Below are positions 36,046-44,381 of a stretch of DNA of 64,000 nt, one piece after another; within the stretch, counting starts at the first letter, position 1; every line of letters starts with the position of its first letter. Position numbers and translations under genes: made by a program. The stretch is from Micromonospora sp. NBC_00389 (lineage in GTDB: Bacteria; Actinomycetota; Actinomycetes; Mycobacteriales; Micromonosporaceae). Under the pieces are notes generated by a model that saw only the letters and a program-made list of their open reading frames with translations, did not search any database and was not told where the DNA came from. The stretch lies in the NCBI RefSeq assembly GCF_036059255.1, contig NZ_CP107947.1, positions 1,240,001 to 1,304,000 on the forward strand, given 5' to 3'.

Positions 36046-36313
36046 CGCCGGGCATGCTAACCAACGACAAAGATGGACCTGGATCACCCCAAGGCGTTCG
36101 CAGGCCTCGTCCTCGGCGACGCCGCCGGGCCAGAAATGCCCTCCCCGGCCAGTTCGCGTCCCGCGCCGAACGCCGACAGCGGCTCCTCGGCTGAGAGTTC
36201 CGCGAAACAAGAGGCCCGTTCCGGGCTAGGGCGCGGCCTCCTGCGTTCCGGGCTCAACCGGGTCCGGCGGCAGGTGACGCTGACGCAACTCAACGAGGCG
36301 GAACAAGATCGAG

Positions 36314-36358
36314 GCGGAGGCCAGGAACCGCGCGATGGAACGCGATCCCGGCCTCCGC
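36314..36358 (-). terminator. Hairpin terminator of the IniB-like gene
   Basis: GCGGAGGCC pairs with GGCCTCCGC across a 27-base gap, in which GG/CC extends the stem after a mismatch. It lies about 40 bases after the stop of the IniB-like gene. The same hairpin with the same spacing follows the truncated copy at 40114-40158. Confidence 0.6.
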
Positions 36359-36395
36359 ATGAGGCAGGGGCCCCCAGCTCCAAGCAAGCCTCCGG

Positions 36396-37613
36396 TCAGG
36401 CCCCCAGGAGCCCACCATCCACGCTGGTGTACGCGTCGCCGTGTACACCAAGGTCCCCCGAGACGCTGCCAATGCCGTGCACCGTGCCACCCAGGTCACC
36501 CGCCGCCCCGCTGACCCCCAACCCACCAACAGCGCCGTCCAGCGTGCCGCCAACATCACCGGTCACACCGCCAGCCAGGCCGGTCACGCCGTGCACCGTG
36601 CCACCCAGGTCACCCGCCACCCCGCTGACCCCCAACCCACCAACAGCGCCGTCCAGCGTGCCGCCAACATCACCGGTCACACCGCCAGCCAGGCCGGTCA
36701 CGCCGTGCACCGTGCCACCCAGGTCACCCGCCACCCCGCTGACCCCCAACCCACCAACAGCGCCGTCCAGCGTGCCGCCAACATCACCGGTCACACCGCC
36801 AGCCAGGCCGGTCACGCCGTGCACCGTGCCACCCAGGTCACCCGCCACCCCGCTGACCCCCAACCCACCAACAGCGCCGTCCAGCGTGCCGCCAACATCA
36901 CCGGTCACACCGCCAGCCAGGCCGGTCACGCCGTGCACCGTGCCACCCAGGTCACCCGCCACCCCGCTGACCCCCAACCCACCAACAGCGCCGTCCAGCG
37001 TGCCGCCAACATCACCGGTCACACCGCCAGCCAGGCCGGTGACGCCGAGCCCATCGACCGTGCTGTCGAGGGTGCCGCCGAGGTCGCCGGTTACGCCGCC
37101 AGCCAGGGCGGTAACGCCAGACACGGTGCCGCCCAGGCCGCCGGTCACGCCGCTGCCGCCGAGTCCACCGACGGTGTTGTCCAGGGTGCCGGTCACGCCG
37201 TTGAGCCCGAGCCCGTCGACGGTGGCGCCTGCGGTGACACCGAGGCTGTCGCCGGCGAGCAGGGACGTGACGCCCTGTACTGGAAGGTAGTCGGCGACCA
37301 GCGGAACGGTGTCCTGCACGTCGGCCGGGGTCGCATCGTGGAGGCCCGCGTTGTCCAGCGCGGCCTGCGGGTCTGCCTCGTACGCCGCTCGGGCGTCGAG
37401 GTTCGTAAGCAGTCCGAATGCGAAGTCCTGCAGGCTCTGCGGCGACACCATGTCAGTGGTTACACCCATGTCGGGGGTTGGCCCCGCGCTGGCGGTGGAA
37501 TCCACGCTGGTGGTCGCGCTCGTGTCGGCTGCTACCTCGCTGTTGCCGGTCCAGTCGGCGGCGGAGGTCGAGTTCACGTCGGCGGTCGATGTGGTGCTAG
37601 TGCTTGCACTCAT
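36396..37613 (-). CDS. IniB N-terminal-domain protein with Gly-rich tandem repeats
   Basis: 405 aa from the ATG at 37613 (GGAGAG upstream). A Ser/Thr-rich start is followed by SLQDFAFGLLTNLDARAAYE and LHDATPADVQDTVPLVADYL, the N-terminal domain of mycobacterial IniB. The rest is Gly/Val/Leu/Thr-rich with nearly identical 38-residue repeats (GVTGLAGGVTGDVGGTLDGA followed by VGGLGVSGVAGDLGGTVH). IniB is a cell-wall-stress (isoniazid)-inducible protein of unknown mechanism. The dynamin-like IniA/IniC partners are not next to it. It is likely a wall-associated or phase-separating structural protein (inference). Confidence 0.88.
   Translation of the reverse strand: MSASTSTTSTADVNSTSAADWTGNSEVAADTSATTSVDSTASAGPTPDMGVTTDMVSPQSLQDFAFGLLTNLDARAAYEADPQAALDNAGLHDATPADVQDTVPLVADYLPVQGVTSLLAGDSLGVTAGATVDGLGLNGVTGTLDNTVGGLGGSGVTGGLGGTVSGVTALAGGVTGDLGGTLDSTVDGLGVTGLAGGVTGDVGGTLDGAVGGLGVSGVAGDLGGTVHGVTGLAGGVTGDVGGTLDGAVGGLGVSGVAGDLGGTVHGVTGLAGGVTGDVGGTLDGAVGGLGVSGVAGDLGGTVHGVTGLAGGVTGDVGGTLDGAVGGLGVSGVAGDLGGTVHGVTGLAGGVTGDVGGTLDGAVGGLGVSGAAGDLGGTVHGIGSVSGDLGVHGDAYTSVDGGLLGA
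36481..37045. repeat. Tandem repeat, 114-bp unit, about five copies
   Basis: The sequence starting ACCGTGCCACCCAGGTCACC recurs at 36481, 36595, 36709, 36823 and 36937, a constant 114-bp period. The copies are almost identical. The period is a multiple of three, so copy number can change without breaking the gene. The identity implies recent expansion or ongoing homogenisation. Confidence 0.9.
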
Positions 37614-38011
37614 GTTGCCGCTCTCCTCGATGGGTGTTGTTAGGACGTGGCAGACAAGATCGTCCGGGCCCGCGATCGACAGTAGGTCGAAAGGGCGGTA
37701 TCGGGCATCGGGGGTGCACCCCCGCCTTATCCGGCCGCGTTAGGGCACGGGTGCCGTTTGGCGTTAGGGGGTTTACGGGGCCGGGCGTCAAAACCCCCAA
37801 GCGTTGGCGCCTGGCTGGCTCGTCGGAGTCGCGCCGCGTGGTCGCGCTTGATCACTGCGCGCGTCTTCCGGATCTTGTTGCGCTGGTCGGGGCCAACAAG
37901 CTGCGGGCGGCCTATCGGCTGTTCGCAGGATGCTCTGGGTGGACTTTTGGCCGATGGCGGGTAAGGTCAGCTAGCTGTCCGCACCTGTGCTCCCCGAGGA
38001 GGCCGGCGACC
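37614..38011. other. Intergenic region between divergent IniB-like and transmembrane genes
   Basis: About 400 bases with both divergent promoters. One hairpin has GGGGGTTT and AAACCCCC arms around 37769-37799. The plus-strand stretch reading ALDHCARLPDLVALVGANKL is protein-like but cannot be placed. Confidence 0.35.
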
Positions 38012-39235
38012 GTGGCCGAGAGATCGACTTCTCGTTCCGCCGATGGGGCTGCCCGACATCACGACGATCCGGCGAGTGTCATAGACAGCTGGATCTCTCG
38101 ACAGTCATGGTTGGAAGCAGGCGATTCCGACTCGTCCTACGAGCGGCAGGAAGCTGCCGTGCCATGGCGTGACGGCGTGTCGGACCAAGATGGGGAGGCG
38201 TACGAACCTGCGGAGGCCTACCAGGAGCACGAAGGGCAACACGCGAGGCACCGGACGCAGCCGCAGTACGAGGACGAAGCTGAGCAGTACGACGGGGCCT
38301 ACGCTCAGCACGAGCACGAATACCCTTCGTTCGACTCACCGGTCGATCCCGAACCCGCGTACTACCAGCCCGACCAGACCTATATGTACGACGCGCACGA
38401 CCAGGCCTACCGGGAGGAACGCCGGGCCCAGGACCGGTACGGACCGGGCGATGCCAGTTCGGTCCATGAGGACGCGTACGGCGCGCAGCAGGAGAGGTAC
38501 GCCCAATCCGAGGCGGGCTACGCCCACGAGGAGTACCCCCACGACGATTACGCCAGCCGCAACCAGTACCGCCACGAGGAGCCGGGCGCGCGGAACCCCG
38601 AGGCGCCCGAGTTGCGGCCACGGACGAAGCACAACCGGGACGTTGATGCCCGCCCACGGCCGGCCAGCCGGCGGCGGCGCTGGCTGATCCCGGTCGGCGT
38701 ACTCGCGCTGGGGGCGCTTGTCTGCGCTCTGGCGTTCATGTGGGGGTCAGGCCGGCCGCCGGAAGACGGGCTGCCGCTGTCGGCGGCCACCACCCCGCCG
38801 TACCCATCTGAGCAGCCGGATCCCCTCCTGGAGATACCGTCAACGCCGCCCGATTCCGCGGCCCCGCGCAACGCCTCTACCACGCCCAGCGCCACACCGT
38901 CGGAAACCCGTTCCGCCACGCCCAGCGCCACACCGTCGGTCACGCCTTCCACCCCGAAGCCCACCGTGGCCACGCCGACACCGACCCAGAACGCAGGGCC
39001 GGTCCTGCTCGGCCCATCGAGCAGCCGCGGGGTGGCGAACATGGTCCAGCGGTACTGCGATCGGCACACCGGGGGCTCAGCGGACTCCCGCAACGACGGC
39101 CGTTGGCAATGTACGAGGCTTCTCTCCGCGTCGATCGTCGACATGGACGTCGCCTGCCGCGACACGTATGAGTCGGGCGCCTACGCCCGGACATCCAACC
39201 CCGACGATCCGTATGCCTGGCGGTGCTACCGCTGA
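38012..39235 (+). CDS. Tyr/His/Glu-rich single-pass membrane protein with Cys-containing exodomain
   Basis: 407 aa from the GTG at 38012 (GAGGAGG upstream). The cytoplasmic region of about 200 residues is very rich in Tyr, Glu, Asp, Gln and His (YEDEAEQYDGAYAQHEHEY, AYYQPDQTYMYDAHDQAY). A basic RRRR stretch and one membrane segment (LIPVGVLALGALVCALAFMW) follow, then a Thr/Ser/Pro linker with ATPSATPSVTPS repeats. The exodomain of about 65 residues has four Cys (QRYCDR, WQCTR, VACRDTYESGAYA, WRCYR). The composition of the cytoplasmic part suggests a disordered scaffold, possibly a Tyr-phosphorylation target. Function unknown. Confidence 0.8.
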   Translation: MAERSTSRSADGAARHHDDPASVIDSWISRQSWLEAGDSDSSYERQEAAVPWRDGVSDQDGEAYEPAEAYQEHEGQHARHRTQPQYEDEAEQYDGAYAQHEHEYPSFDSPVDPEPAYYQPDQTYMYDAHDQAYREERRAQDRYGPGDASSVHEDAYGAQQERYAQSEAGYAHEEYPHDDYASRNQYRHEEPGARNPEAPELRPRTKHNRDVDARPRPASRRRRWLIPVGVLALGALVCALAFMWGSGRPPEDGLPLSAATTPPYPSEQPDPLLEIPSTPPDSAAPRNASTTPSATPSETRSATPSATPSVTPSTPKPTVATPTPTQNAGPVLLGPSSSRGVANMVQRYCDRHTGGSADSRNDGRWQCTRLLSASIVDMDVACRDTYESGAYARTSNPDDPYAWRCYR

Positions 39236-39355
39236 TCACCCGCGCTCCGAGACTGATACCCGATCTTGTCCGGCAGCGGTCATGACTGGACGGATCAGCG
39301 GACCTGACGGAAGGCAGGCACGGGACCTGTGGGACCGGCGAGCCTCGCCCGCTTG

Positions 39356-39706
39356 TCAGCGATTGCGGTATGCCTCCAGAACCGACGTCGGGATGCGTCC
39401 CCGTTCGGAGACCTCGTAGCCGTTCTGGGCGGCCCATTCACGGATCGCGGCGGTCCGCGCCCGGTCGGTCGCCCTGGAAGTCGCGGGGCTCGCCGACCAT
39501 TGCGCGGATCGGCGGGCGTCGACACCGCCTCGACCGATCCGCCGGCCAGCGGAGATATAGTTGTCGAGGGCCTTGCGAAGGGTACCGATGTTCTCGTCCG
39601 ACAGGTCGATGGCGTATGAAACGCCGTCCAGGCTGAACTCGACCGTACGGTCCGCGTTCCCCCCATCGATGTCGTCTGTCAACACCGTGATCACTTTGCG
39701 AGCCAT
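39356..39706 (-). CDS. lsr2: Lsr2-family nucleoid-associated protein
   Basis: 116 aa from the ATG at 39706 with GAGGAG eight bases upstream. N-terminal dimerisation domain: ARKVITVLTDDIDGG, TVEFSLDGVSYAIDLSDEN and LRKALDNYISAGRR. C-terminal DNA-binding domain: IREWAAQNGYEVSERGRIPT, with the RGR AT-hook-like motif. Lsr2 silences AT-rich and foreign DNA, functionally like H-NS. A copy inside an accessory-rich region may be a secondary paralogue rather than the main chromosomal lsr2 (inference). Confidence 0.93.
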   Translation of the reverse strand: MARKVITVLTDDIDGGNADRTVEFSLDGVSYAIDLSDENIGTLRKALDNYISAGRRIGRGGVDARRSAQWSASPATSRATDRARTAAIREWAAQNGYEVSERGRIPTSVLEAYRNR

Positions 39707-40113
39707 GACAATTACTCCTCGCGACGACATGTGGTGGGTGCGGCTCAATTCAAGCAACAAGAAACAGTATGTGCCCCTGCCGGCGGGGTCGGAGGTGGGG
39801 TGTTCAAATGGAACCGAATCCGGTGGATTGAAGCCGGGAGGCAACCCAGCCCCGCCCCTTTGGAGGCCATCTCCCGGCCGGGCACTTCAACCCCGGTTTG
39901 CCGGCCGCGCTGAGTGACCGCCCAACTCTCTCTCCTTCAGGAACAACGGAGGGACCGGTCCCACGCGTTCACTTGTCGAACGCGAGCGGTTGTACCAGGC
40001 AGTTCTGCGAGATGGGGCTCCCTTCTGGTTCAAGGAAGGCTTCCGCGTTGGGTGCTCAAGCGGGGCCCGGCCCGTTGGCGCCGAGGCAACTCAACGAGGG
40101 CGACAACGCCAAT
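39707..40113. other. Upstream region of lsr2 and flank of the IniB-like remnant
   Basis: About 400 bases with no gene. The 39720-39790 part is noticeably poorer in GC than its surroundings (for example AGCAACAAGAAACAGTATG) and should hold the lsr2 promoter. This is also where Lsr2 could bind its own gene (inference). Confidence 0.35.
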
Positions 40114-40500
40114 GCGGAGGCCAGGAACGGCACGATAGAACGCGATCCCGGCCTCCGCATGAAGCAGAGGTGCAGCTCGAGCGGGCCTTCGGTCAGGCCC
40201 CAGGAGCCCGCCTTCCACGCTGGCGCACGCGTCGCCGTGAACACCGACGTCGCCAGCGGCATTGCCAATGCCGTGCACGGCGCCGCCCGAATCGCCGGTC
40301 ACGCCAGCGACGCCGAGACCGCCGGCGGTGCCGTCCAGCGTGCCGCCAACCTCACCGCTCACGCCGCCAGTCGGGCCGGTGACACCGCGCACCGTTCCGC
40401 CCAGGTCGCCAACGTCACGGGCCACGCCGCCAGCCAGGCCGGCGACACCATCTACCCTGCCACCCAGGTCGCCGGTGACGCCGAGCCCACCAACAGCGAG
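40114..40500 (-). pseudogene. Truncated IniB-like copy (C-terminal part only)
   Basis: The minus strand reads GGVSGEVGGTLDGTAGGLGV and GIGNAAGDVGVHGDACASVE then GGLLG, matching the end of the IniB-like protein at 36396-37613. The stop codon of that gene is lost here, and the frame runs on through the duplicated terminator hairpin (40114-40158). No IniB N-terminal domain or start is present. The copy includes 3' flank, so it arose by segmental duplication and decay. Confidence 0.75.
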
Positions 40501-40542
40501 CGGGTCCCGTGGGTGCCCGCGGAGTATGGGTGGGGCCCCTGG

Positions 40543-40866
40543 TCAGCTACTGCCGAGTGAGAGGACGTCCAGAACGCCGGTGATACCCAGGCCCCGTCGG
40601 GCGTTGCTACTGGGAGTGGTGACGACAAGCTGTCTGCCTGCCGCCTTCGCCTTGTTCCTGGCCGCGACGAGTGCACCGATAACGGTCGAGTCGATGAACT
40701 GGACTGCCTCCATGTCGACATCCACACGGTGCGTGCCATGGATCGTCTCGTCGAGGAGATCCAGGAGCTGCGCGGCCCCGTTGACGTCGATTTCTCCGAA
40801 CAGCAGGATCGCGCTGCGGCCCGGCTCAACGCGAACCTTATGCTGCCAGCTTGGCTGGGGGTTCAT
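40543..40866 (-). CDS. STAS-domain anti-sigma factor antagonist
   Basis: 107 aa. Single STAS domain with LLFGEIDVNGAAQLLDLL, VDVDMEAVQFIDSTVIGAL (the DS-x-x-I/L-G phosphorylation loop) and a C-terminal helix GITGVLDVLSL. The ATG overlaps the stop of the anti-sigma kinase gene (TAATG), so the two are coupled and likely act as a partner switch: the kinase phosphorylates the Ser and releases or binds a sigma factor. No sigma factor is adjacent. Confidence 0.9.
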   Translation of the reverse strand: MNPQPSWQHKVRVEPGRSAILLFGEIDVNGAAQLLDLLDETIHGTHRVDVDMEAVQFIDSTVIGALVAARNKAKAAGRQLVVTTPSSNARRGLGITGVLDVLSLGSS

Positions 40867-41384
40867 TACTCGGGTGCCTCCCCAGGGCGGATGGGACCGT
40901 CGCTATGCGTTGCTCCCGATGCGGACCAGATCTCGGTGCCGCTCAGTGGTTCCAGGCATACGGTGATCGTAGCCGTCAGCCCGTCGGGTCGGCGGGTAAG
41001 GATGAGCCCGTCGGTCAGCTGGCGAGCCAGCCACAGTCCACGACCGCCCGCGGCATCGACCGCCGGGAGCCGCACCGGAAGGTTGTCAGCCGGTGCACCC
41101 TGATCGCTGATCTCGCAAAGCAGGACGTCTTCCTCACGGCGCAGATCGAGGTGTCCGCGGCCGCCGCCGTGGCGTACCGCATTCGTAACCAGTTCGTGCA
41201 CGGCGAGCACAAAGTCGAAGCCTGGATCGCCGACCAGCCCCGCGGCAGCGACCTTTCCCTCGACCGCATGACGCAGCGCGGTGACGGTCGTCGCGGTGAA
41301 GTGCTGTGACATCAGCACAGTGATTGGGCGACGGGGCTCCCGGGCCGGACGGACCGACTCGGGTGTCCCCCCGTCGTCGCTCAT
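40866..41384 (-). CDS. RsbW-type ATP-binding anti-sigma / serine kinase
   Basis: 172 aa from the ATG at 41384. HATPase fold of the RsbW/SpoIIAB type: VLAVHELVTNAVRHGGG (N box), CEISDQGAP (G1-like) and AGGRGLWLARQLTDGL (G2-like). N-terminal polar extension of about 20 residues. It is the first gene of the two-gene operon with the STAS antagonist. Target sigma factor unknown. Confidence 0.9.
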   Translation of the reverse strand: MSDDGGTPESVRPAREPRRPITVLMSQHFTATTVTALRHAVEGKVAAAGLVGDPGFDFVLAVHELVTNAVRHGGGRGHLDLRREEDVLLCEISDQGAPADNLPVRLPAVDAAGGRGLWLARQLTDGLILTRRPDGLTATITVCLEPLSGTEIWSASGATHSDGPIRPGEAPE

Positions 41385-41720
41385 GCTGGCAGGCTACCGA
41401 CCCTGGACACATCCGCGACCCTTGCTCGCCGACAAGTATCCGCAGCTCGCGCCACACCCTGGCTTCTCAACTAGCCTGCGGTGGGCTCGGGCCGACGACG
41501 CACCTGCCCTACGGCACCGACCTCGAATACCGCAGGCGACCTCGCCCCTCACGTTGCGGCTATTGGCGTCTGGGCCCACTTCCACCCTGCCGGGGCTCCG
41601 CTGTCGTTATGCCAGCCCCGGAACGGGCGTGGGCGTAGGCGGCCCAGGTGTTGACGTGCGACCGTGAGCGCCGACTGCCGAAGCGCCACAGGCACGTGTG
41701 CCCAGAGCAGCGCGAGTTGG
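41385..41720. other. Intergenic region, nothing recognised
   Basis: About 335 bases between the anti-sigma gene start and the end of the marR gene. Open frames here are short and lack domain features. Confidence 0.35.
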
Positions 41721-42218
41721 CTAACGGCTGACGCTGCGCTCGGGGTCCGGCTCGTGCGCTGTGAGGTTGTCTTCCAGTTGGTGCACGATGCGGAGCGCTT
41801 CGCGTTGTTCGTCCGGGGTCATCTCGCCGACCGTACGGCGTTCGAAGTCCGCCCAGATGCGTTCGACCTGGGAACGGAGGACGAGGCTGGCCGGGGTGGG
41901 CTCGACGCGGGTGGCGCGGCGGTCGTCGGGGTCCGGCACGCGGCGTACGTAGCCGGCACGTTCGAGGCGCTGCACGGTGCGGGTCATGCTGGCCGAGTCG
42001 GTGTCGAACTCGTCGGCGAGGTCGGTCTGGCGCTGCGGCCCTGACTCCCACAGTCGCATCATCAGCACTTCCTGGCCGGGGTGGAGCCCGACCTCGCGGA
42101 GCAGTTGGCCGACGAGTTTCTTGTGGGCCCGGGCCAGCCGGAAGATCGCGTGGCTGATCGGCCCGCCCGCGGCGGCGCCGGGCCGCCGCCGCTCGATCGG
42201 CACATCGTCTGCGTTCAT
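41721..42218 (-). CDS. MarR-family transcriptional regulator
   Basis: 165 aa from the ATG at 42218. Winged helix with LHPGQEVLMMRLWESGPQRQ, TDLADEFDTDSASMTRTVQR (recognition helix) and LERAGYVRRVPDPDDRRATR (wing, D-x-R motif). N- and C-terminal dimerisation helices are present. It is divergent from a quinone oxidoreductase/SDR pair. MarR proteins usually repress such divergent detoxification genes and are released by a phenolic or oxidant ligand (inference). Confidence 0.92.
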   Translation of the reverse strand: MNADDVPIERRRPGAAAGGPISHAIFRLARAHKKLVGQLLREVGLHPGQEVLMMRLWESGPQRQTDLADEFDTDSASMTRTVQRLERAGYVRRVPDPDDRRATRVEPTPASLVLRSQVERIWADFERRTVGEMTPDEQREALRIVHQLEDNLTAHEPDPERSVSR

Positions 42219-42278
42219 GCCCACCAGATTACCTGTCCGGGTCAATGTGCCCCTGCTCACCTGTGGTTGCAGGAACAT

Positions 42279-42290
42279 CTTGCAGGCAAG
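42279..42290. promoter_or_regulatory. Candidate MarR operator palindrome
   Basis: CTTGC-AG-GCAAG, a perfect palindrome, lies in the gap between marR and the oxidoreductase gene. TTACCTGTC occurs twice in the same gap (42229-42237 and 42297-42305). Size and position fit a MarR dimer site; binding is inferred. Confidence 0.45.
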
Positions 42291-42379
42291 AAACCTTTAC
42301 CTGTCTAGGACGGCTAATTCAGGCGGTCCGCGCGTCGTCACCGATGACGTTGCCGTGAAGCACCTCGAGGAGTTGTGTC

Positions 42380-43387
42380 GTGAAAGCTATCCAGATGACC
42401 GAGCAGGGCGGGCCCGGTGTGTTGCGCCTGGTGGACCTGCCCGACCCGGTTCCCGGTCCCGGTCAGGTACTTATCCGCGTCGAGGCGGCCGCGGTCAACT
42501 TCTCGGACGTGATGCGTCGCCGCGGCGACGTCTATCCCGTCCCGACCCCTAGTCCTTTCGTCCCCGGTGCGGAGGTCGCCGGCACCGTCGCTGCCCTCGG
42601 CGAGGGCGTCGACAACTTCGAGATCGGAACGCCGGTCTTCGGCACGGTCGGGACCGATGGGTCCGGCGGTTACGCGGAGCTCGCCCTTGCCTACTCCGGG
42701 GGCCTGATCCCCGTGCCGGCCGGCCTCGAGCTGGACGCGGCTGCGGGCATCGTCGTCTCCGGACTGGCGGCCGCGGTGATCCTTGGCGAGGTTGCCCGCC
42801 TCTCGCCCGGGGAGACGGTATTCGTACCGGCCGCGGCCGGTGGAGTCGGCAGTTACGCTGTACAGATCGCCAAACTCATGGGCGCGGGGACGATCATTGC
42901 CGGGGCCAGCACGTCCGCCAAGCGGGACATCGCGCTGCAGTTCGGCGCCGACCACGCCGTCGACTACACCGCGCCGGGTTGGACCGATCAGGTTCTGGAG
43001 CTCACCGGTGGCCGCGGCGTCGATGTCGCATTGGAGATGACCGGCCCGGCGCACCTGAACGAGACCTTGAAGATCCTCGCGCCGTTCGCACGGCTCGTCG
43101 TTTACGGCTCGGTCTCCGGCACCGTGGACGGTCTGGACGCCAGGGCCCTGCAGCCATTGCTCTACGACCCCGCGCCCAGCCAGATCCTCACCGGGTTCAA
43201 TCTCGGCGTTTGGTTCGAGCATCGCCTCCCCGACGCGGCGGCCGCGCTGGAGCGGCTGGTCGGCTGGATCTCCACCGGACAGGTCACCCCGCCGGCGGTG
43301 CAGGCATTGCCGCTAAGCGCTGCTGCGGAGGCCCACCGGTTGCTAGAAGACGGCGTCACGACCGGGAAGCTTGTGCTCAAGCCATGA
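42380..43387 (+). CDS. Quinone oxidoreductase-like NADPH-dependent MDR protein
   Basis: 335 aa from the GTG at 42380. GroES-like N-terminal domain (VDLPDPVPGPGQVLIRVEAA, FVPGAEVAGTVAALGEGV), then the Rossmann domain with AAAGGVGSYAVQIAKLMGAG (nucleotide-binding A-x-x-G-x-x-G) and FGADHAVDY. No Cys/His zinc ligands in the expected loop, so it belongs to the zinc-free quinone reductase branch. Divergent from marR and followed by an SDR, giving a likely oxidative or electrophile detoxification unit. Confidence 0.92.
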   Translation: MKAIQMTEQGGPGVLRLVDLPDPVPGPGQVLIRVEAAAVNFSDVMRRRGDVYPVPTPSPFVPGAEVAGTVAALGEGVDNFEIGTPVFGTVGTDGSGGYAELALAYSGGLIPVPAGLELDAAAGIVVSGLAAAVILGEVARLSPGETVFVPAAAGGVGSYAVQIAKLMGAGTIIAGASTSAKRDIALQFGADHAVDYTAPGWTDQVLELTGGRGVDVALEMTGPAHLNETLKILAPFARLVVYGSVSGTVDGLDARALQPLLYDPAPSQILTGFNLGVWFEHRLPDAAAALERLVGWISTGQVTPPAVQALPLSAAAEAHRLLEDGVTTGKLVLKP

Positions 43388-43481
43388 CGACCGTGGAAAA
43401 GGCTCCGTCGATCGAACGGGTGGCGGTCGACACCGGTGGCTCAGGGGCGATCGGATCAGCGATTTGGATGGAGAGATAGTC

Positions 43482-44216
43482 ATGGCACTGCAGGGCAAGG
43501 TCGCGTTGGTGACAGGAGCGTCCAGGGGAATCGGCAAGGCCATCGCCGAACGCCTCGCCGGGGACGGGGCCAGCGTGATCGTCAACTACTTCCCCTCTGA
43601 GCGTCAGGCCGCGGAGGAAGTGGTACGAGGCATCGTGCGACGCGGTGGAACCGCGGTCGCCGCGTCTGCCGACATTGCCGATGCCGGGCAGTTGCGAGGC
43701 CTGTTCGACCTGGCGGAGCAGCGGTTCGGACACCTGGACATCGTGATACTCAATGCCGCCAAAGTGACCCACGGCACGATCATCGACACCTCCGACGAAC
43801 AGTTCGACGCGGTCTTCGCCACCAATGCGCGAGCCGGTTTCATCGCGCTCCGCGAGGCCGCCATCCGGGTCCCGGACGGCGGACGGATCGTGGCGATATC
43901 CGCCGGACTGACTCGCATGCCGCGCGCCGGAACCGGCGTCTACGCGGCGAGCAAGGCGGCCGTCGACCATCTGGTCCGCGTGTTGGCGCACGAGGTGGGC
44001 GCCCGCGGCATCACCGTCAACAGTGTCCTACCTGGCCCCGTCCTCACCCAGGCGCTGCCCACCGATCAGCAATTCATCGACGCGGAGGTCGCCCAGACCC
44101 CGCTGGCCCGCGTCGGCCAGCCGGAAGACATCGCCGACGTGGTCAGTTTCCTGGTGTCGGAGGAAGCCCGCTGGGTCACCGGGCAGACGATCGGCGCCGG
44201 CGGCGGAATGTTCTGA
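43482..44216 (+). CDS. Short-chain dehydrogenase/reductase
   Basis: 244 aa. ATG at 43482 with GGAGAG upstream. TGASRGIG (cofactor), ILNAAKV (NNAG position), IVAISAG (catalytic Ser) and GVYAASKAAVDH (Y-x3-K) define a classical SDR. The C-terminus ITVNSVLPGPV and TGQTIGAGGGMF is as in FabG-like enzymes. It lies 94 bases after the quinone oxidoreductase gene and is probably co-transcribed. Substrate unknown. Confidence 0.92.
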   Translation: MALQGKVALVTGASRGIGKAIAERLAGDGASVIVNYFPSERQAAEEVVRGIVRRGGTAVAASADIADAGQLRGLFDLAEQRFGHLDIVILNAAKVTHGTIIDTSDEQFDAVFATNARAGFIALREAAIRVPDGGRIVAISAGLTRMPRAGTGVYAASKAAVDHLVRVLAHEVGARGITVNSVLPGPVLTQALPTDQQFIDAEVAQTPLARVGQPEDIADVVSFLVSEEARWVTGQTIGAGGGMF

Positions 44217-44289
44217 TCTGCCGCGCCCCGGACGCGCCCGACCGCTCCCTGGGGGCGGTCAGGCGCGGCGGACCGGTGGGGCGCGGGGA

Positions 44290-44381
44290 TCAGCCGGTGT
44301 TGCGCATGCCTGCGGCGATGCCGTTGACCGTGGTCAGCAGCACCCGCTCCAAGGCCTGGCTGTCCCCGCTCGGTACTCCAA
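44290..44381 (-). pseudogene. C-terminal stub of phosphoenolpyruvate carboxylase
   Basis: The minus strand reads SQALERVLLTTVNGIAAGMR then NTG and stop. The NGIAAG-x-RNTG ending is the highly conserved C-terminus of PEP carboxylase (Gly of the active site and the C-terminal residue). Only about 30 codons remain. The rest of the gene is absent. Confidence 0.7.

Noticed and set aside
36481..37045. Possible CRISPR array
   Set aside because: The repeats are 114 bp, contiguous with no spacers, and encode part of a protein.
36441..37643. 400-codon plus-strand frame across the IniB-like repeats (HRATQVTRHPADP repeats)
   Set aside because: The 114-bp period keeps every frame open. Only the minus strand has an IniB N-terminal domain, a start and a binding site.
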